Shown: positions 49,788 through 60,376 of the stretch, piece by piece
Layout of the letters: each line of letters opens with the position of its first letter
Numbering within the stretch: the stretch's first letter is position 1
The notes under the pieces: generated by a model
What the model was told of the DNA's origin: nothing
Databases searched by the model: none
The model's input: the letters and a program-made list of their open reading frames with translations, nothing else
Source: Protonemura montana
Lineage: Eukaryota > Arthropoda > Insecta > Plecoptera > Nemouridae
Assembly (NCBI GenBank): GCA_947568835.1
Contig: OX387609.1
Coordinates: forward strand, 17,939,208-18,003,207
DNA length: 64,000 nucleotides
Direction: 5' to 3'
Position numbers and translations under genes: made by a program

Positions 49788-50703
49788 CTAGCAGAACCCG
49801 CTGCCTACGGCCGCTTTCTATTTTGAGGAAGTGGGCATTTTGATTTCAATTGTAAAGCCTTTAATGGGACCACAACCAAAAGTACCCCCATGAATTGAAT
49901 TTGAAATTTGCCGCTTATGTCACTCGGGGTCACTGCATTGTGGAAACTCTGTGGTATTCCAAAGTGACCACGATGACAATTTCGAAAACAAACGACGTTG
50001 GCTGTCAAACGATTTCCGTGTATGATTTCTTGAAATATTTCTTTAAAAGAGTGAAACTTGTGAAATACCTTTTACAATCTGGGCTAGCCAATCTTGCTAG
50101 CCAAGACACCAACAATATTTCAGTTCTGTCAATTATTTCCCTTCAGTTCTAGAGATTTTGAAAAGAATTTGACATTGACGTTGACATTGACATTGACGTT
50201 TGAATTTCCTGAATGCACTGCTGAGAAGATACTTTCACGATTTCGTACACCTTGCCGTGGTGACAAAAAAGCAAACAATTGATCAAAGCTGTCAGTTTAT
50301 TAGCAAAATTAATTCTTTTTCACGTAAAACGATCGCAATTGAATGTGTTTTCGCTCAATTACATCAACAACTTTAATACGAATGCATGAAAAATCACCGT
50401 GGAGCTCTAGGCAAGAAAAACTCGAGTATTAAAAGAGTTATAAAATCGAGCTGCATCGCCTGGCTCTGAGATATCTTGCCGTCATATTTAGCAACTTTTC
50501 ACCATGAAAACGCTCTCAAATCGCCGTCAAAATGTCATCCAGCAATGGAGAGCAGAATTACGAACAAATATAACCCAATTGCACACGTTTTTGACCAAAT
50601 TTCGCAATTTCTATCAACATTTCAGCTAACGTCACATACATCCCAGCCAGATACAAACTAAAAAGTTGAACATCGCTAAATTAAGGCTTTTATATAAGGT
50701 TAA
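49788..50703 (-). mobile_element. Nested Helitron-like element, copy A (916 bp)
   Basis: Non-coding element inserted in pol. It has no terminal inverted repeats and no target duplication. Its ends sit between an A (49787) and, after the second copy, a T (53731). On the minus strand it ends in CTAG (plus 49788-49791), preceded 11 bases earlier by a small GCC/GGC palindrome (49803-49811), which recalls Helitron 3' ends. Its other end starts TTAACC rather than the usual TC. The head (49788-49890) and tail (about 50138-50703) match copy B, and the tail has only a handful of differences over its last 450 bases. The middle (49890-50090) has no visible partner in copy B, apart from CTTGCTAGCCAAGACACCAA at 50093, which recurs at 53020. 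Copy A lacks the minisatellite. The Helitron assignment is inference. Confidence 0.55.
50170..50201 (+). repeat. Short TTGACATTGACG-type repeat
   Basis: Degenerate hexamer run of TTGACA/TTGACG units in copy A of the nested element. A related run with TTGACT units lies at 53192-53227 in copy B, so it is an inherited feature of the element whose unit number and sequence have changed. Confidence 0.7.
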
Positions 50704-50824
50704 CTAGCAGTACCCGCTGCCTAACGGCACCTTACGATTTTGAGGGAGTGGGCATTTTGGTTTAAACGTGTCTCGAGTTTTCTTTGATGCCCTATTCAAA
50801 GCCTCTTTAAGGGCACCAAGGCCA

Positions 50825-52470
50825 TGCAATACCATACAATACCATAAAATGCCATAGAATACCAAAATAACCCATATAATACCAAACAAACCCATAAAAT
50901 ACAAAACAATATCATACAATACCAAAGAGTACCTAGAATACCATACAATATTAAACAATACCATACAATACCATACAATACCATACAATACCATAGAATA
51001 CCTAAAAATGCCAAACTAAATCATCGAATACCATTCAATTCCTAACAACACCATAAAGTACCTTATAAGACCATAGAAATCCATTGAAACTCAAAAAATA
51101 CCAGAGGATACCAAACAATACCATAAAATAATAAAGAAACCCATAGGAACATAAAAGAATACCAAAAAATACTATCGAATACCTCCAAATCCCATAGAGT
51201 ACCATCTTATAGCAAAGAAATCCATACAATTTTATAGAATACCATCCAAAAACATTTAATACCATACACTTCCAAACAAAACCAAACAATTCCATACAAT
51301 ATCATAAAATACAAAAGAATACCATAGAATACCATAAAATACCATAGAATACCATAGCACTCCATAGAATACCATAGCATACCATAGAATACCATAGCAT
51401 ACCATAGAATACCAAAGCATACCATAGAATACCATAGAATACCATAGAATACCATAGCACTCCATAGAATACCATAGCATACCATAGAATACCAAAGAAT
51501 ACCATAGCACTCCATAGAATACCATAGAATACCATAAAATACCATAGCATACCATAGAATACCAAAGCATACCATAGAATACCATAGAATACCATAGCAC
51601 TCCATAGAATACCATAGCATACCAAAGAATACCATAGCACTCCATATAATACCATAGAATACCATAGAATACCATAGAATATCATAGAAAACCATATAAT
51701 ACCATATAATACCATAAAATATCATAGAATACCATAGAATACCATTAAATACCATAGAATACCATAGAATACCATTAAACTCCATGGAATACCATAGAAT
51801 ACCAAAGAATACCCTACAATACCATAGAACACCATAAAATACCATAGAAGACTATAGCATACCAAAGAATACCATAGAACACCATAAAATACCATAGAAG
51901 ACTATAGCATACCAAAGAATACCATAGAACTCCATACAATACCATAGAATACCATACAATACCATAGAATATCATAGAATACCATAGCACTCCATAGAAT
52001 ACCATAGAATACCATAGAATACCAAAGAATACCATAGAATACCATAGAATACCATAAAATACCATAGAACACCATAGAATACTATAGAATACCATATAAC
52101 TCCATAGAATACCATAGAATACCATAGAATACCAAACAATATCATAGAATACCATATAATACCAAAGAATACCATAGGAATCCATAGAATACCATAGAAT
52201 ACCATTAAAAACCATACAATATCATAGATACCATAGAACTTAATAGAATACCATAGAATACCATAGAATACTATAGAATACCATCGAATACCATCGAATA
52301 CCATAGAATATCATAGAATACCATACAATACTTAACAATATCATAGAATACCAAACAATATCATAAAATACCATAGAACTCCATAGAATACCATATAATA
52401 CCATAGACTACCATATAACACCATAAAGTACTATACAATATGATACAATTCCATAGTAAACCATATTAAA
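50825..52470. repeat. AT-rich minisatellite, 10-bp unit ACCATAGAAT
   Basis: About 1.65 kb of tandem 10-bp units, with plus-strand consensus ACCATAGAAT and minus-strand consensus ATTCTATGGT. The centre (about 51330-51700) is most regular and shows a larger pattern where CACTCC-containing and GCAT-containing units recur in blocks. The edges (50825-51300 and 52300-52470) are more degenerate, the usual picture of growth from the middle. Thirty bases make ten codons without stop, so the minus strand contains open frames of MVFYGILWYS type of up to about 210 codons. They are not genes. A 10-bp unit is close to one helical turn. Confidence 0.95.
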
Positions 52471-53020
52471 CTTAGATTGGGTATTTGGATTAGATTTGAT
52501 AAAACTGCACTCTGTCATTAATGACGTTTTGAATTTAAATACCTGTTGAATAATCACGGCATTCTCGAAAATAAAATAAATATCCACGGCGTCCTGATTC
52601 GATGAAAGATATCTGTCAAATGTTTATCTCTGATCTGTCAATGTCACTCTAAATCTAGTTTTGGCAAAATTATCATTAAAAAACTAATCAAGTGCGTTTT
52701 GTTTGATTAAAAACCCTATTTAAAGTCTTAAAGACCTGCAAAGAAAGTTAGGATTGTTATTGATTTACTTAATTGTCACAAATATCATTGATGGCTTGGA
52801 ATCAACTGTGTGATCTTGTCTAGGCTGGGGATGGAGAAAAATCGTCGTATTTTAAGAAATTTCTTGTCTTCCGTATACTATTTACAATAAATATCTTTAA
52901 ATATGTTTACAAAAGATTCCAATAGTTGTGTTAATAGATTGTTTAACTTTCCAAACCTTTTTGACGTGTAAATAACCTTCACAAGAATGCCACGGGCTTG
53001 TCAAGTGGCTATTTTTCATC
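52471..53020. other. AT-rich non-coding stretch in copy B, no partner seen
   Basis: Unique-looking AT-rich sequence between the minisatellite and the part of copy B that again resembles copy A. I find no long open frame, no tRNA-like fold by eye and no match to copy A. It could be ancestral element sequence lost from copy A, or material acquired by copy B. Confidence 0.6.
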
Positions 53021-53060
53021 TTGCTAGCCAAGACACCAACAATATTTTTGATACTTTACT

Positions 53061-53080
53061 ATAATAATAATAATAATAAT
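53061..53080 (+). repeat. (ATA)n microsatellite
   Basis: About seven ATA units in a run inside copy B of the nested element. They lie just after the ACCAACAATATTT stretch shared with copy A, which lacks the run. Confidence 0.9.
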
Positions 53081-53191
53081 ACACTTTAAATTACCGTGAA
53101 AAAGACTTAGCGGGATGTAAAACTGTATCTGAACAATATAAGCCAATTTCACACGTTTTTCCTTCAGTTCTGGAGATTTCGAAAATAATTT

Positions 53192-53227
53192 GACATTGAC
53201 GTTGACTTTGACGTTGACTTTGACGTT
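53192..53227 (+). repeat. Short TTGACG/TTGACT repeat
   Basis: Counterpart in copy B of the run at 50170-50201 in copy A, with TTGACT units in place of TTGACA. Confidence 0.7.
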
Positions 53228-53730
53228 TGAATAGCCTAGATTTACTGCCGAAAAGATACATTCACGATTTCGTACACCTTGCCGTGGTGACAAAAAAGCA
53301 AACAATTGATCAAAGCTGTCAGTTTATTAGCAAAATTAATTCTTTTTCACGTAAAACGATCGCAATTGAATGTGTTTTCGCTCAATTACATCAACAACTT
53401 TAATACGAATGCATGAAAAATCACCGTGGAGCTCCAGGCAAGAAAAACTCGAGTATTAAAAGAGTTATAAAATCGAGCTGCATCGCCTGGCTCTGAGATA
53501 TCTTGCCGTCATATTTAGCAACTTTTCACCATGAAAACGCTCTCAAATCGCCGTCAAAATGTCATCCAGCAATGGAGAGCAGAATTACGAACAAATGTAA
53601 CCCAATTGCACACGTTTTTAACCAAATTTCGCAATTTCTATCAACATTTGAGCTAATGTCACATACATCCCAGCCAGATACAAACTAAAAAGTTGAACAT
53701 CGCCAAATTAAGGCTTTTATATAAGGTTAA

Positions 53731-56344
53731 TGGTACTCCTATAGTTCCAGTGGCAAAGTATGATGGTACAGTTAGAATATGTGGAGATTACGGTATTACG
53801 ATCAACAAAATATTGGAAGCCGAAAAGTATCCACCCCGTAGGGCCGAAGAATTGTTTGCGCAGTTACAAGGAGGGAAGAAATTTTCGAAAATAGACTTGT
53901 CGCAAGCTTTCCAACAATTGGAGTTGGACGACAAGTCAAAGCAATACACCACTATTAGTACTCACAAGGGGTTGTTCAGGTACAATAGAATTCCTTTTGG
54001 TATCTCCCCGGCGCCAGCTATATTCCAAAAAACCCTCGACCAAGTATTGCAAGGCTTAGATGGAATAGTCAGTTTCCAGGACGACATTTTAGTCACAGGA
54101 AAAACCGATGAAGAACACATATTAAATTTAAAAAATGTCTTAACGAGATTGGATGAAATGGGGTTTAAAGTAAACAAATCAAAGTGCAAATTCATGCTTC
54201 CATCAGTCGAGTTCCTCGGGCACGTTGTAGACGCCGCAGGACTACACACGTCGGATTCAAAGGTAAAGGCGATAAAAGATGCTCCTAGGCCGCAAAATGT
54301 ATCACAGCTAAAATCGTTCCTGGGGTTGATTGATTATTATTCTAAATTCCTCCCAAATCTGTCTACAATATTGGGCCCAATAAGGAGGCTTTTGCAGAAA
54401 GGGCAGCCTTGGATCTGGGATCAGAGTTGCGAAGAAGCTTTTAATAAAGTAAAACGTTTGATAGCATCTGATAAAGTATTGACGCATTATGACCCGGAAC
54501 TCCCAATCGTATTGGCATGCGACGCATCACCATATGGTTTGGGAGCAGCAATCTCTCATGTGTACCCATCAGGAGAGGAGAGGCCAATTGCTTTCGCATC
54601 GCGATCATTAAGTTCGACAGAGCAACGGTACGCTCAAATTGATAGAGAGGCATTAGGTATTATTTTTGGGGTCAAACGGTTCATGCAATTTTTATACGGG
54701 AGGAAGTTTATCTTGTCAACAGACAGCAGACCTCTGACTCATATTTTCGGGAATAAAAACGGCATACCGCAATTAGCAGCAAATAGGTTACAGCGCTGGG
54801 CGATCATTCTACAAGGGTTTGATTTTGAAATACGATATATTCAGGGTAAAATGAATGGAAACGTTGACGGATTATCTAGATTACCATTGCCAGAGGTGGA
54901 ACAAGCCGAGACATTCTCGTACCTGGACATAGGATCAGACTTTTTGCCCATCACTGCGAATCGTATTAGGAAGGAATCTGAGCGAGATGCCATTTTGAGC
55001 AAAGTAATAAACTATTGCATGACAGGGTGGCCAAATAATGTGGAAGAGGCGCTCAAGTGTTTTTGGAACAAAAGAAATGAACTAAATATCGAACAAGGCT
55101 GTTTAATGTGGGGTCACAGAGTGGTTATTCCTTCCAAATTAAGACCGAATATACTGAACGAATTGCATGCTTGCCATTTTGGAATTGTCAAGATGAAGTC
55201 ACTGGCTCGGTCCTTTGTATGGTGGCCCCAGATCGACATTGACCTGGACACGTTAACCAAATCTTGCGAGCCATGTTTGAAAACCAGTTCAAACCCTCCC
55301 CGATCAGCGTTTATACCATGGAAATGGCCAGAAAGGCCATGGCAGCGTCTTCATCTTGATTTTGCAGGGCCTTTCATGGGAAAAGTATTCTTAATACTAA
55401 TCGACAGCTACACCAAATGGCCGGAAGTTTTCGAAGTAAAGGCGGCAAACACTGGCACGGTAATTGATAATCTTCGAAATTGTTTTTCAACGTTTGGCAT
55501 CCCTGAGCATATCGTTAGCGATAATGGAGCGCAATTTACCTCTGAGGAGTTTAATTCCTTCTGCCGAAGCAGTGGAATCAAACATACGTACTCCCCTCCC
55601 TACCACCCTTCAACAAATGGGGCAGCAGAAAACTTGGTTAAAACATTTAAACAAAAACTTAAATGTCTAATACTCTCTGGGGTGCCGTTGAAAGTAGCGT
55701 TGCCAAGGTTTCTTTTCGGATACCGTATCACACCTCAAACCACCACGGGTTCCTCACCAAGCGAGTTAATGTTCAATCGAATCCTACGCTCCCGATTGAC
55801 ATTGACGAAGCCCAATGTCAGAGAGTGTGTAGAGAAAAACCAAATGCAACAAGCTAACCCGCGTGGGAGACACTCTCAATTTTCTGTGGGAGAAGCGGTG
55901 ATGACAAAAGACTACAGGAGAGGTGGAAATTGGGCACCCGGAGTAATTGAGGAAGTTTTAGGTCCTTTAACTTATCTAGTTAGCATAGCGGATGGAGAAA
56001 AGTGGCATAGGCACTTGGACCAAATTGTCCCACGTAGATTGGCCATGACAAATATCAACCCATTAGGCAAGGAATCGCCGAATAGGCATAGCATTACTGT
56101 CGAAAGACGAGATAACGCTCATTGTTCAGGTAACTCATCGATTAACAGGGAGACGACCCGGGGGCCTATTGACGAAACACGTGCTTCGAGCACTCGCAGT
56201 GTGCCTAAACCAGTCGTCGATAGTATTGTCGATAATAACAATCCGCTTATCCCTGAAGGCACGCCGAAATCTAGCCAAAGGAGATACCCCCTCCGCGAGA
56301 GGAAAGGTCGGATCTTGTTTCCTGATGTGGGACCTAGTAAATAA
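53731..56344 (+). pseudogene. pol: Pol, 3' part: RT, RNase H, integrase (detached)
   Basis: Resumes the reverse transcriptase directly after the nested element, in a phase compatible with 49787. Counting from G at 53732, RT has KIDLSQAF (Asp55) and the active site FQDD (115-118, 54074-54085), the common Gypsy form of YXDD. RNase H shows Asp264 (ACDAS), Glu306 (DREAL), Asp331 (STDSRP) and Asp379 (NVDGLSR). Integrase has an HHCC zinc site (His479, His482, Cys512, Cys515) and the D-D-35-E core: Asp543 (LDFAG), Asp597 (SDNGAQF) and Glu633 (NGAAEN). A GPY/F-like module follows (GPLTYLV at 744, then W and RH.DQ). The tail ends RYPLRERKGR and TAA at 56342-56344. No stop or shift breaks these 870 codons. 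The open frame runs a few codons back into the nested element and lacks any real start. Confidence 0.93.
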
Positions 56345-56647
56345 GACTTGACCATCAATACGAACATCTTATTATATTTGCAAATTGTATAGAGTTATTC
56401 ATAATTATTGTATTATAATTGTATTACTTATATGATGTTGAGTCTCGAAAATAAGTTGACCATCAATATGTATATCTTGCTGTATTTATATTATTGTTGT
56501 ATTACTGGTATGAAAATGTGGTGTCAGAACTACATTGGCTAGCATTCATAAACTAGGTTAGTAAATTCAATTCTTGAATGAAGGATTGCCATTAATTATT
56601 TTCATCATAATCTATTTGTTATTATTTCATCTATTGTTTCCTGTGTT
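56345..56647 (+). other. Retrotransposon 3' non-coding region, no env
   Basis: AT-rich stretch between pol and the polypurine tract. It holds no open frame worth noting, so there is no env gene. It contains an imperfect direct repeat: TTGACCATCAATA at 56348-56360 recurs at 56456-56468, offset 108 bp. Similar AT-rich text, including TGTATTACT, follows each copy. Confidence 0.85.
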
Positions 56648-56659
56648 GGTGGGGAAGGA
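56648..56659 (+). other. Polypurine tract
   Basis: GGTGGGGAAGGA ends exactly one base before the TG of the 3' LTR, the required position for priming plus-strand DNA synthesis. It has eleven purines out of twelve bases in a pyrimidine-rich neighbourhood. Confidence 0.88.
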
Positions 56660-56802
56660 TGTAGTATATTATGATTCACCTGATAGACCTATGTACCTAG
56701 ACCGGTTAGGCGATCGGCCACAATAAAAAGGCAGTATCGATCAGAGCACCGTGGAGTAAGGGTCGATGATTACATTCCTCTCCTCAGCTCCCGTATCCTA
56801 CA
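56660..56802 (+). repeat. 3' LTR (143 bp)
   Basis: Identical to the 5' LTR at all 143 positions, with TG and CA ends. It is followed directly by the second CCCAT target copy. Its AATAAA is at 56722-56727. Confidence 0.96.
56722..56727 (+). terminator. AATAAA polyadenylation signal in 3' LTR
   Basis: The only AATAAA in the LTR. In this copy it would direct 3' end formation of element RNA within the remaining 75 bases of the LTR. It overlaps a TATA-like string, so the role is uncertain. Confidence 0.5.
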
Positions 56803-56807
56803 CCCAT
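56803..56807. repeat. Target-site duplication CCCAT, right copy
   Basis: Matches 48115-48119. The satellite continues from here as CCCATGACCTGCACC, as in the unoccupied copies at 23607 and 62875. Confidence 0.9.
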
Positions 56808-59800
56808 GACCTGCACCATATCCTGCCCCCAATCCCGTCGCATGTCCTGCCCCAAATACTGCCCTTTGTCCTGCCCCATGTCCTGCCCCGTGTCCTCTCC
56901 CATGACCTGCACCATATCCTGCCCCAAATCCCGTCGCATGTCCTGCCCCAAATCCTGCCCTATGTGATGCCCCATCTCCTGCCCCATATCCTTTTCATTA
57001 TTATGCCCCATGTCCTGTAACATGTCCTGCCCTATGTCATGCGCCAAGTCCTGCCCCATATCCTGCCACATGTCCTGCCCTATGTAATGCCCAATGTCCT
57101 GCACCATGTCCTGAACCATGTCCTGGCCCATATCCTGCTCCATGTCCTGCCTCATATCCTCTCCAATGTCCTGCCCTTTATCCTGTCGCATGCATAACTC
57201 ATGTCTTGTCAAAAGTCTTGCCCTATGTCCTGCCCCATGTTCTGCCCCATGTCCTGCCCCAAGTCCTGTCCCATGTCCTGCCCTAATTCCTGCGCCATGT
57301 CCTGCCTTATTTGCTGCCCCATGTCCTGCCCCATGTCCTGCCCCATGTCTTGCCCAAAGTCCTGCACCATGCCCGCATTTCCTGCCCCTTGTCCAGTAAA
57401 ATGTCCCGCCCGATGTGCTGCCCTACGTCCTGCCCCATATCCTGCCCCATGTCCTGACCATTATCCTTCCCTATGTCCTGCCCCATGTCTTGCCCCATGT
57501 CCTGACCCATGTGTTGTCACAAGTGCTGCCCCTTGTCCTGTCGCATGTCATGCCTCATGTCCTGCCCCATGTCCTGCCCCATGGACAGCCCCATGTCCTG
57601 ACCCTTATTTCCTGCCCCATGTCCTGCCCCATGTCCTGCCCCATGTCTTGCCAAAAGTCCTGTCCCAAGTCCTGCCCCATATCCTGCATCATGTCCTGCC
57701 CCATGTCTTTTCATGACCTAACCTTATTCCTGCCCCATGTCCTGCCCCATGTGCTGCCCCATGTCCTTCCCTAATGTCCTGCCTCATGTTCTGTGCTATT
57801 TCATGCCTATGTCCTTTCGCATGTCCTGCCCTATGTCCTGTAACATGTCCCGCCCGATGTCCTGCCCCATGTCCTGCCTCATATCCAGTCCCATGTCCTG
57901 CCTCATGTCCTGCCCCTTTCCTGCCCCATGTCCCGTCGCATGTCCTGCCCCAAATCTTGCCCTATGTCCTGCCCCATGTCCTGTCCTATATCCTTTCCAA
58001 TATTATGCCCCATGTCCTGCCCCATGTCCTGCCTTATGTTATGCCCCATGTCCTGCACCATGTCCTGCCTCATATCCTGCCCCATGTCCTGCCCCATGTC
58101 CTGCCAAATGTCAAAACGCATGTTCTGCCCCATGTCCAGTAAAATGTCCCGCCCGATGTCCTGCCCTATGGCCTGCCCCATGTCCTGCCCCATGTCTTGC
58201 CCAAAGTCCTGCCCCATGTTCTGCCCTATGGCCTGCCCCATGTCCCGCCCGATGTCCTGCCCCATGTCCTGCCTCATGTCCAGTCCCATGTCCTGCCTCA
58301 TGTCCTGCCCCATGTCCTGCCCCATGTCCTGTCCCATGACCTGCACCATATCCTGCCCCAAATCCCGTCGCATGTCTGCCCCAAGTCCTGTCCTATGTCC
58401 TGCCCTAAATCCAGCCCCATGTCCTGCCCTATGTAATGCCCCATATCCTGCCCCATGTCCTGCCCCTTGTCCTGCCAAATGTCAAAACGCTTGTCCTGCC
58501 CCATGTACTGCCCCATGTCCTGCATCATGTCCTGCCCAAAGTCCTGCCCCATGTCCTGCCCCTGTCCTGTCGCACGTCATGCCTCAAGTCCTGCCCCATG
58601 TCCTGCCCCATGGACAGCCCCATGTCCTGACCCTTATTACCTGCCCCATGTCCTGCCCTATGTCCTGCCCCATGTCTTGCCAAAAGTCCTGTCCCTTGTC
58701 CTGCCCCATATCCTGCCCCATGTCCTGCCCCCAAGTCATTTCATGGCCTAACCCTATTCCTGCCCCATGTTCTGCCCTATGTGCTGCCCCATGTCCTTCC
58801 CTAATGTCCTGTCCCATTTTCTGTACCATTTCATGCCTATGTCCTGTCGCTTGTCCTGCCCTTTGTCCTGTTACATGTCTCATCCGATGTCCTGCCCCAT
58901 ATCCTGTCCCATGACATGCACCATATCCTGCTCCAAATCCCGTCGCATGTCCTGCCCCAAATCTTGCCCTATGTCCTGCCCCATGTCCTGTCCTATTTCC
59001 TTTCCAACATTATGCCCCATGTCCTGCCCCATGTCCTGCCCTATGTAATGCCCAATGTCCTGCACCATGTCCTGCCCCAAGTCCTGGCCCATATTCTGCT
59101 CCATGTCCCGCCTCATAGTCTGTCCAATGTCCTGCCCCATGTCCTGCCCCATGTCCTGCCCCTAGTCCTGTCCCATGATTTGCCCTATGTCCTTCCCCAA
59201 GTCCTGCTCCAAGTCCTGTCCCATGTTCTGCCCTAATTCCTGCCCCATGTCCTGCCACATGTCCTGACCCTTATCCTGCCCCATGTCCTGCCCCGTGTCT
59301 TGCCCCACGACCTGCCCCAAGTCCTAACCCATGTCCTGCCCTTATTCCTGCCCCATGTCCTGCCTTATTTGCTGCCCCGTGTCCTGCCCCATGTCCTGCC
59401 CCATGTCTTGCCCAAAGTCCTGCTCCATGTCCTGCCTCATGACCTGCCCCATGTCCTGCCTCATGTCCTGCCCCAAGTCCTGTGCCATGTCCTGCCCTAA
59501 TTCCTGCCCCATGTTCTGCCCCATGTCCTGGCCCATGTCCTGCCCCATGTCTTGCCCAAAGTCCTGCTCCATGTCCTGCCTCATGACCTGCCCCATGTCC
59601 TGCCTCATGTCCTGCCCCAAGTCCTGTAACATGTCGCGCCCGATGTCCTGCCCCATGTTCTGTCCCATGACATCCACCATATACTGCCCCAAATCCCGTC
59701 GCATGTCCTGCCCCATATCCTTTCCAATATTACGCCCCATGTCCTGCCCCATGTCCTTCCCCATGTCTTGCCAAAAGTCCTGTCCCAAGTCCTGCCCCAT

Positions 59801-60291
59801 GTCCTGCCCCATGTCCTGCCCCAAGTCTTTTCATGACCTAACCTTATTCCTGTCCATGTCCTGCCCTATGTGCTGCCCCATGTCCTTCCCTAATGTCCTG
59901 CCCCATGTTCTGTACTATTTCATGACTATGTCCTGTCGCATGGCCTGCCCTATGTCCTGTAACTTGTCCCGCCCGATGTCCTGCCCCATGTCCTGCCTCA
60001 TATCCAGTCCCATGTCCTGCCTCATGTCCTGCCCCTTTCCTGACCCATGTCCTGTCCCATGACCTGCACCATATCCTGCTCCAAATCCCGTCGCATGTCC
60101 TGCCCCAAATCTTGCCCTATGTCCTGCCCCATGTCCTGTCCTATATCCTTTCCAATATTATGCCCCATGTCCTGCCCCATGTCCTGCCCTATGTAATGCC
60201 CCATGTCCTGCACCATGTCCTGCCCCATGTCCTGGCCCATATTCTGCTCCATGTCCCGCCTCGTAGTCTGTCCAATGTCCTGCCCTATATC
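56803..60291. repeat. 12-bp satellite array, right block part 1
   Basis: Same monomer as the left block. Positions 56803 to about 57928 recur at 62875-64000 with an offset of 6072 bp and few differences (for example CAAATACTG at 56853 against CAAATCCTG at 62925, and CCTGAACC against CCTAAACC about 57112/63184). The same segment also resembles 23607-24700. The part at 58436-59475 resembles 47090-48060 on the other side of the retrotransposon. Open frames here are artefacts of the repeat. No gene is visible. Confidence 0.96.
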
Positions 60292-60376
60292 TATTTATTT
60301 AAGTCTAGGAATTCCTACTCTGTTGTTATACAGAGGAATGTACAGACTATACTATTATATAAGATACAAAAATATT

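Larger units (their letters stand above)
50704..53730 (-). mobile_element. Nested Helitron-like element, copy B (3027 bp)
   Basis: Second, head-to-tail copy joined directly to copy A at GGTTAA/CTAGCAG (50703/50704). On the minus strand it ends in CTAG (plus 50704-50707), ten bases after a TGCC/GGCA palindrome with a TAAC loop in plus orientation (50718-50729). It is three times longer than copy A, mainly because of the 10-bp minisatellite at 50825-52470 and a stretch without obvious partner at 52471-53020. Its final bases abut the interrupted reading frame at 53731. No open frame for a Rep/helicase or transposase is visible in either copy, so the element is non-autonomous. The short open frames on the minus strand are products of the minisatellite. 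Confidence 0.55.
48120..56802 (+). mobile_element. Ty3/Gypsy LTR retrotransposon, Mag-like
   Basis: Complete element of 8683 bp, of which 3943 bp is a later nested insertion, leaving about 4740 bp of element sequence. It has identical 143-bp LTRs bounded by TG and CA, a CCCAT target duplication, a tRNA-Ser-type primer site, gag, -1 frame pol (protease, RT, RNase H, integrase), a polypurine tract and no env. The domain order, with integrase after RNase H, places it in Ty3/Gypsy rather than Copia. The two zinc knuckles, short LTRs and apparent tRNA-Ser primer fit the Mag/K02A2.6-like group; this clade call is from general family knowledge and not from a tree. Identical LTRs imply recent integration or recent conversion. 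The copy cannot make a full Pol because of the insertion at 49788-53730. Confidence 0.95.

Noticed and set aside
50094-50282. Small open frames in the nested element (49805-50008 minus, 49895-50152, 50094-50282, 50476-50661 and 53503-53688 plus, 53024-53305 minus)
   Set aside because: The frames at 50476-50661 and 53503-53688 correspond because the DNA is repeated. None shows a Rep, helicase, transposase or other domain.
51207-51845. 212-codon minus-strand open frame rich in Trp, Tyr and Phe, looking like a membrane protein
   Set aside because: It is the translation of the 10-bp ACCATAGAAT array, whose 30-base period gives ten stop-free codons. Overlapping frames show the same pattern.
49788-53730. 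Nested insertion as a piggyBac element at TTAA
   Set aside because: TTAA occurs at the right end (53727-53730) and at the internal junction (50700-50703) but not on the left, where the sequence is GATTACTAG. No terminal inverted repeats or transposase exist.
53962-54249. Antisense and out-of-frame open frames inside pol (53962-54249, 54441-54653, 55464-55670, 55663-55857, 56119-56367)
   Set aside because: Short, no recognisable features, and fully overlapped by the conserved RT and integrase frame.
56345-56659. env gene making this an errantivirus-like element
   Set aside because: Only 315 bases of AT-rich non-coding DNA separate pol from the 3' LTR, too little for an envelope gene, and no open frame is present.
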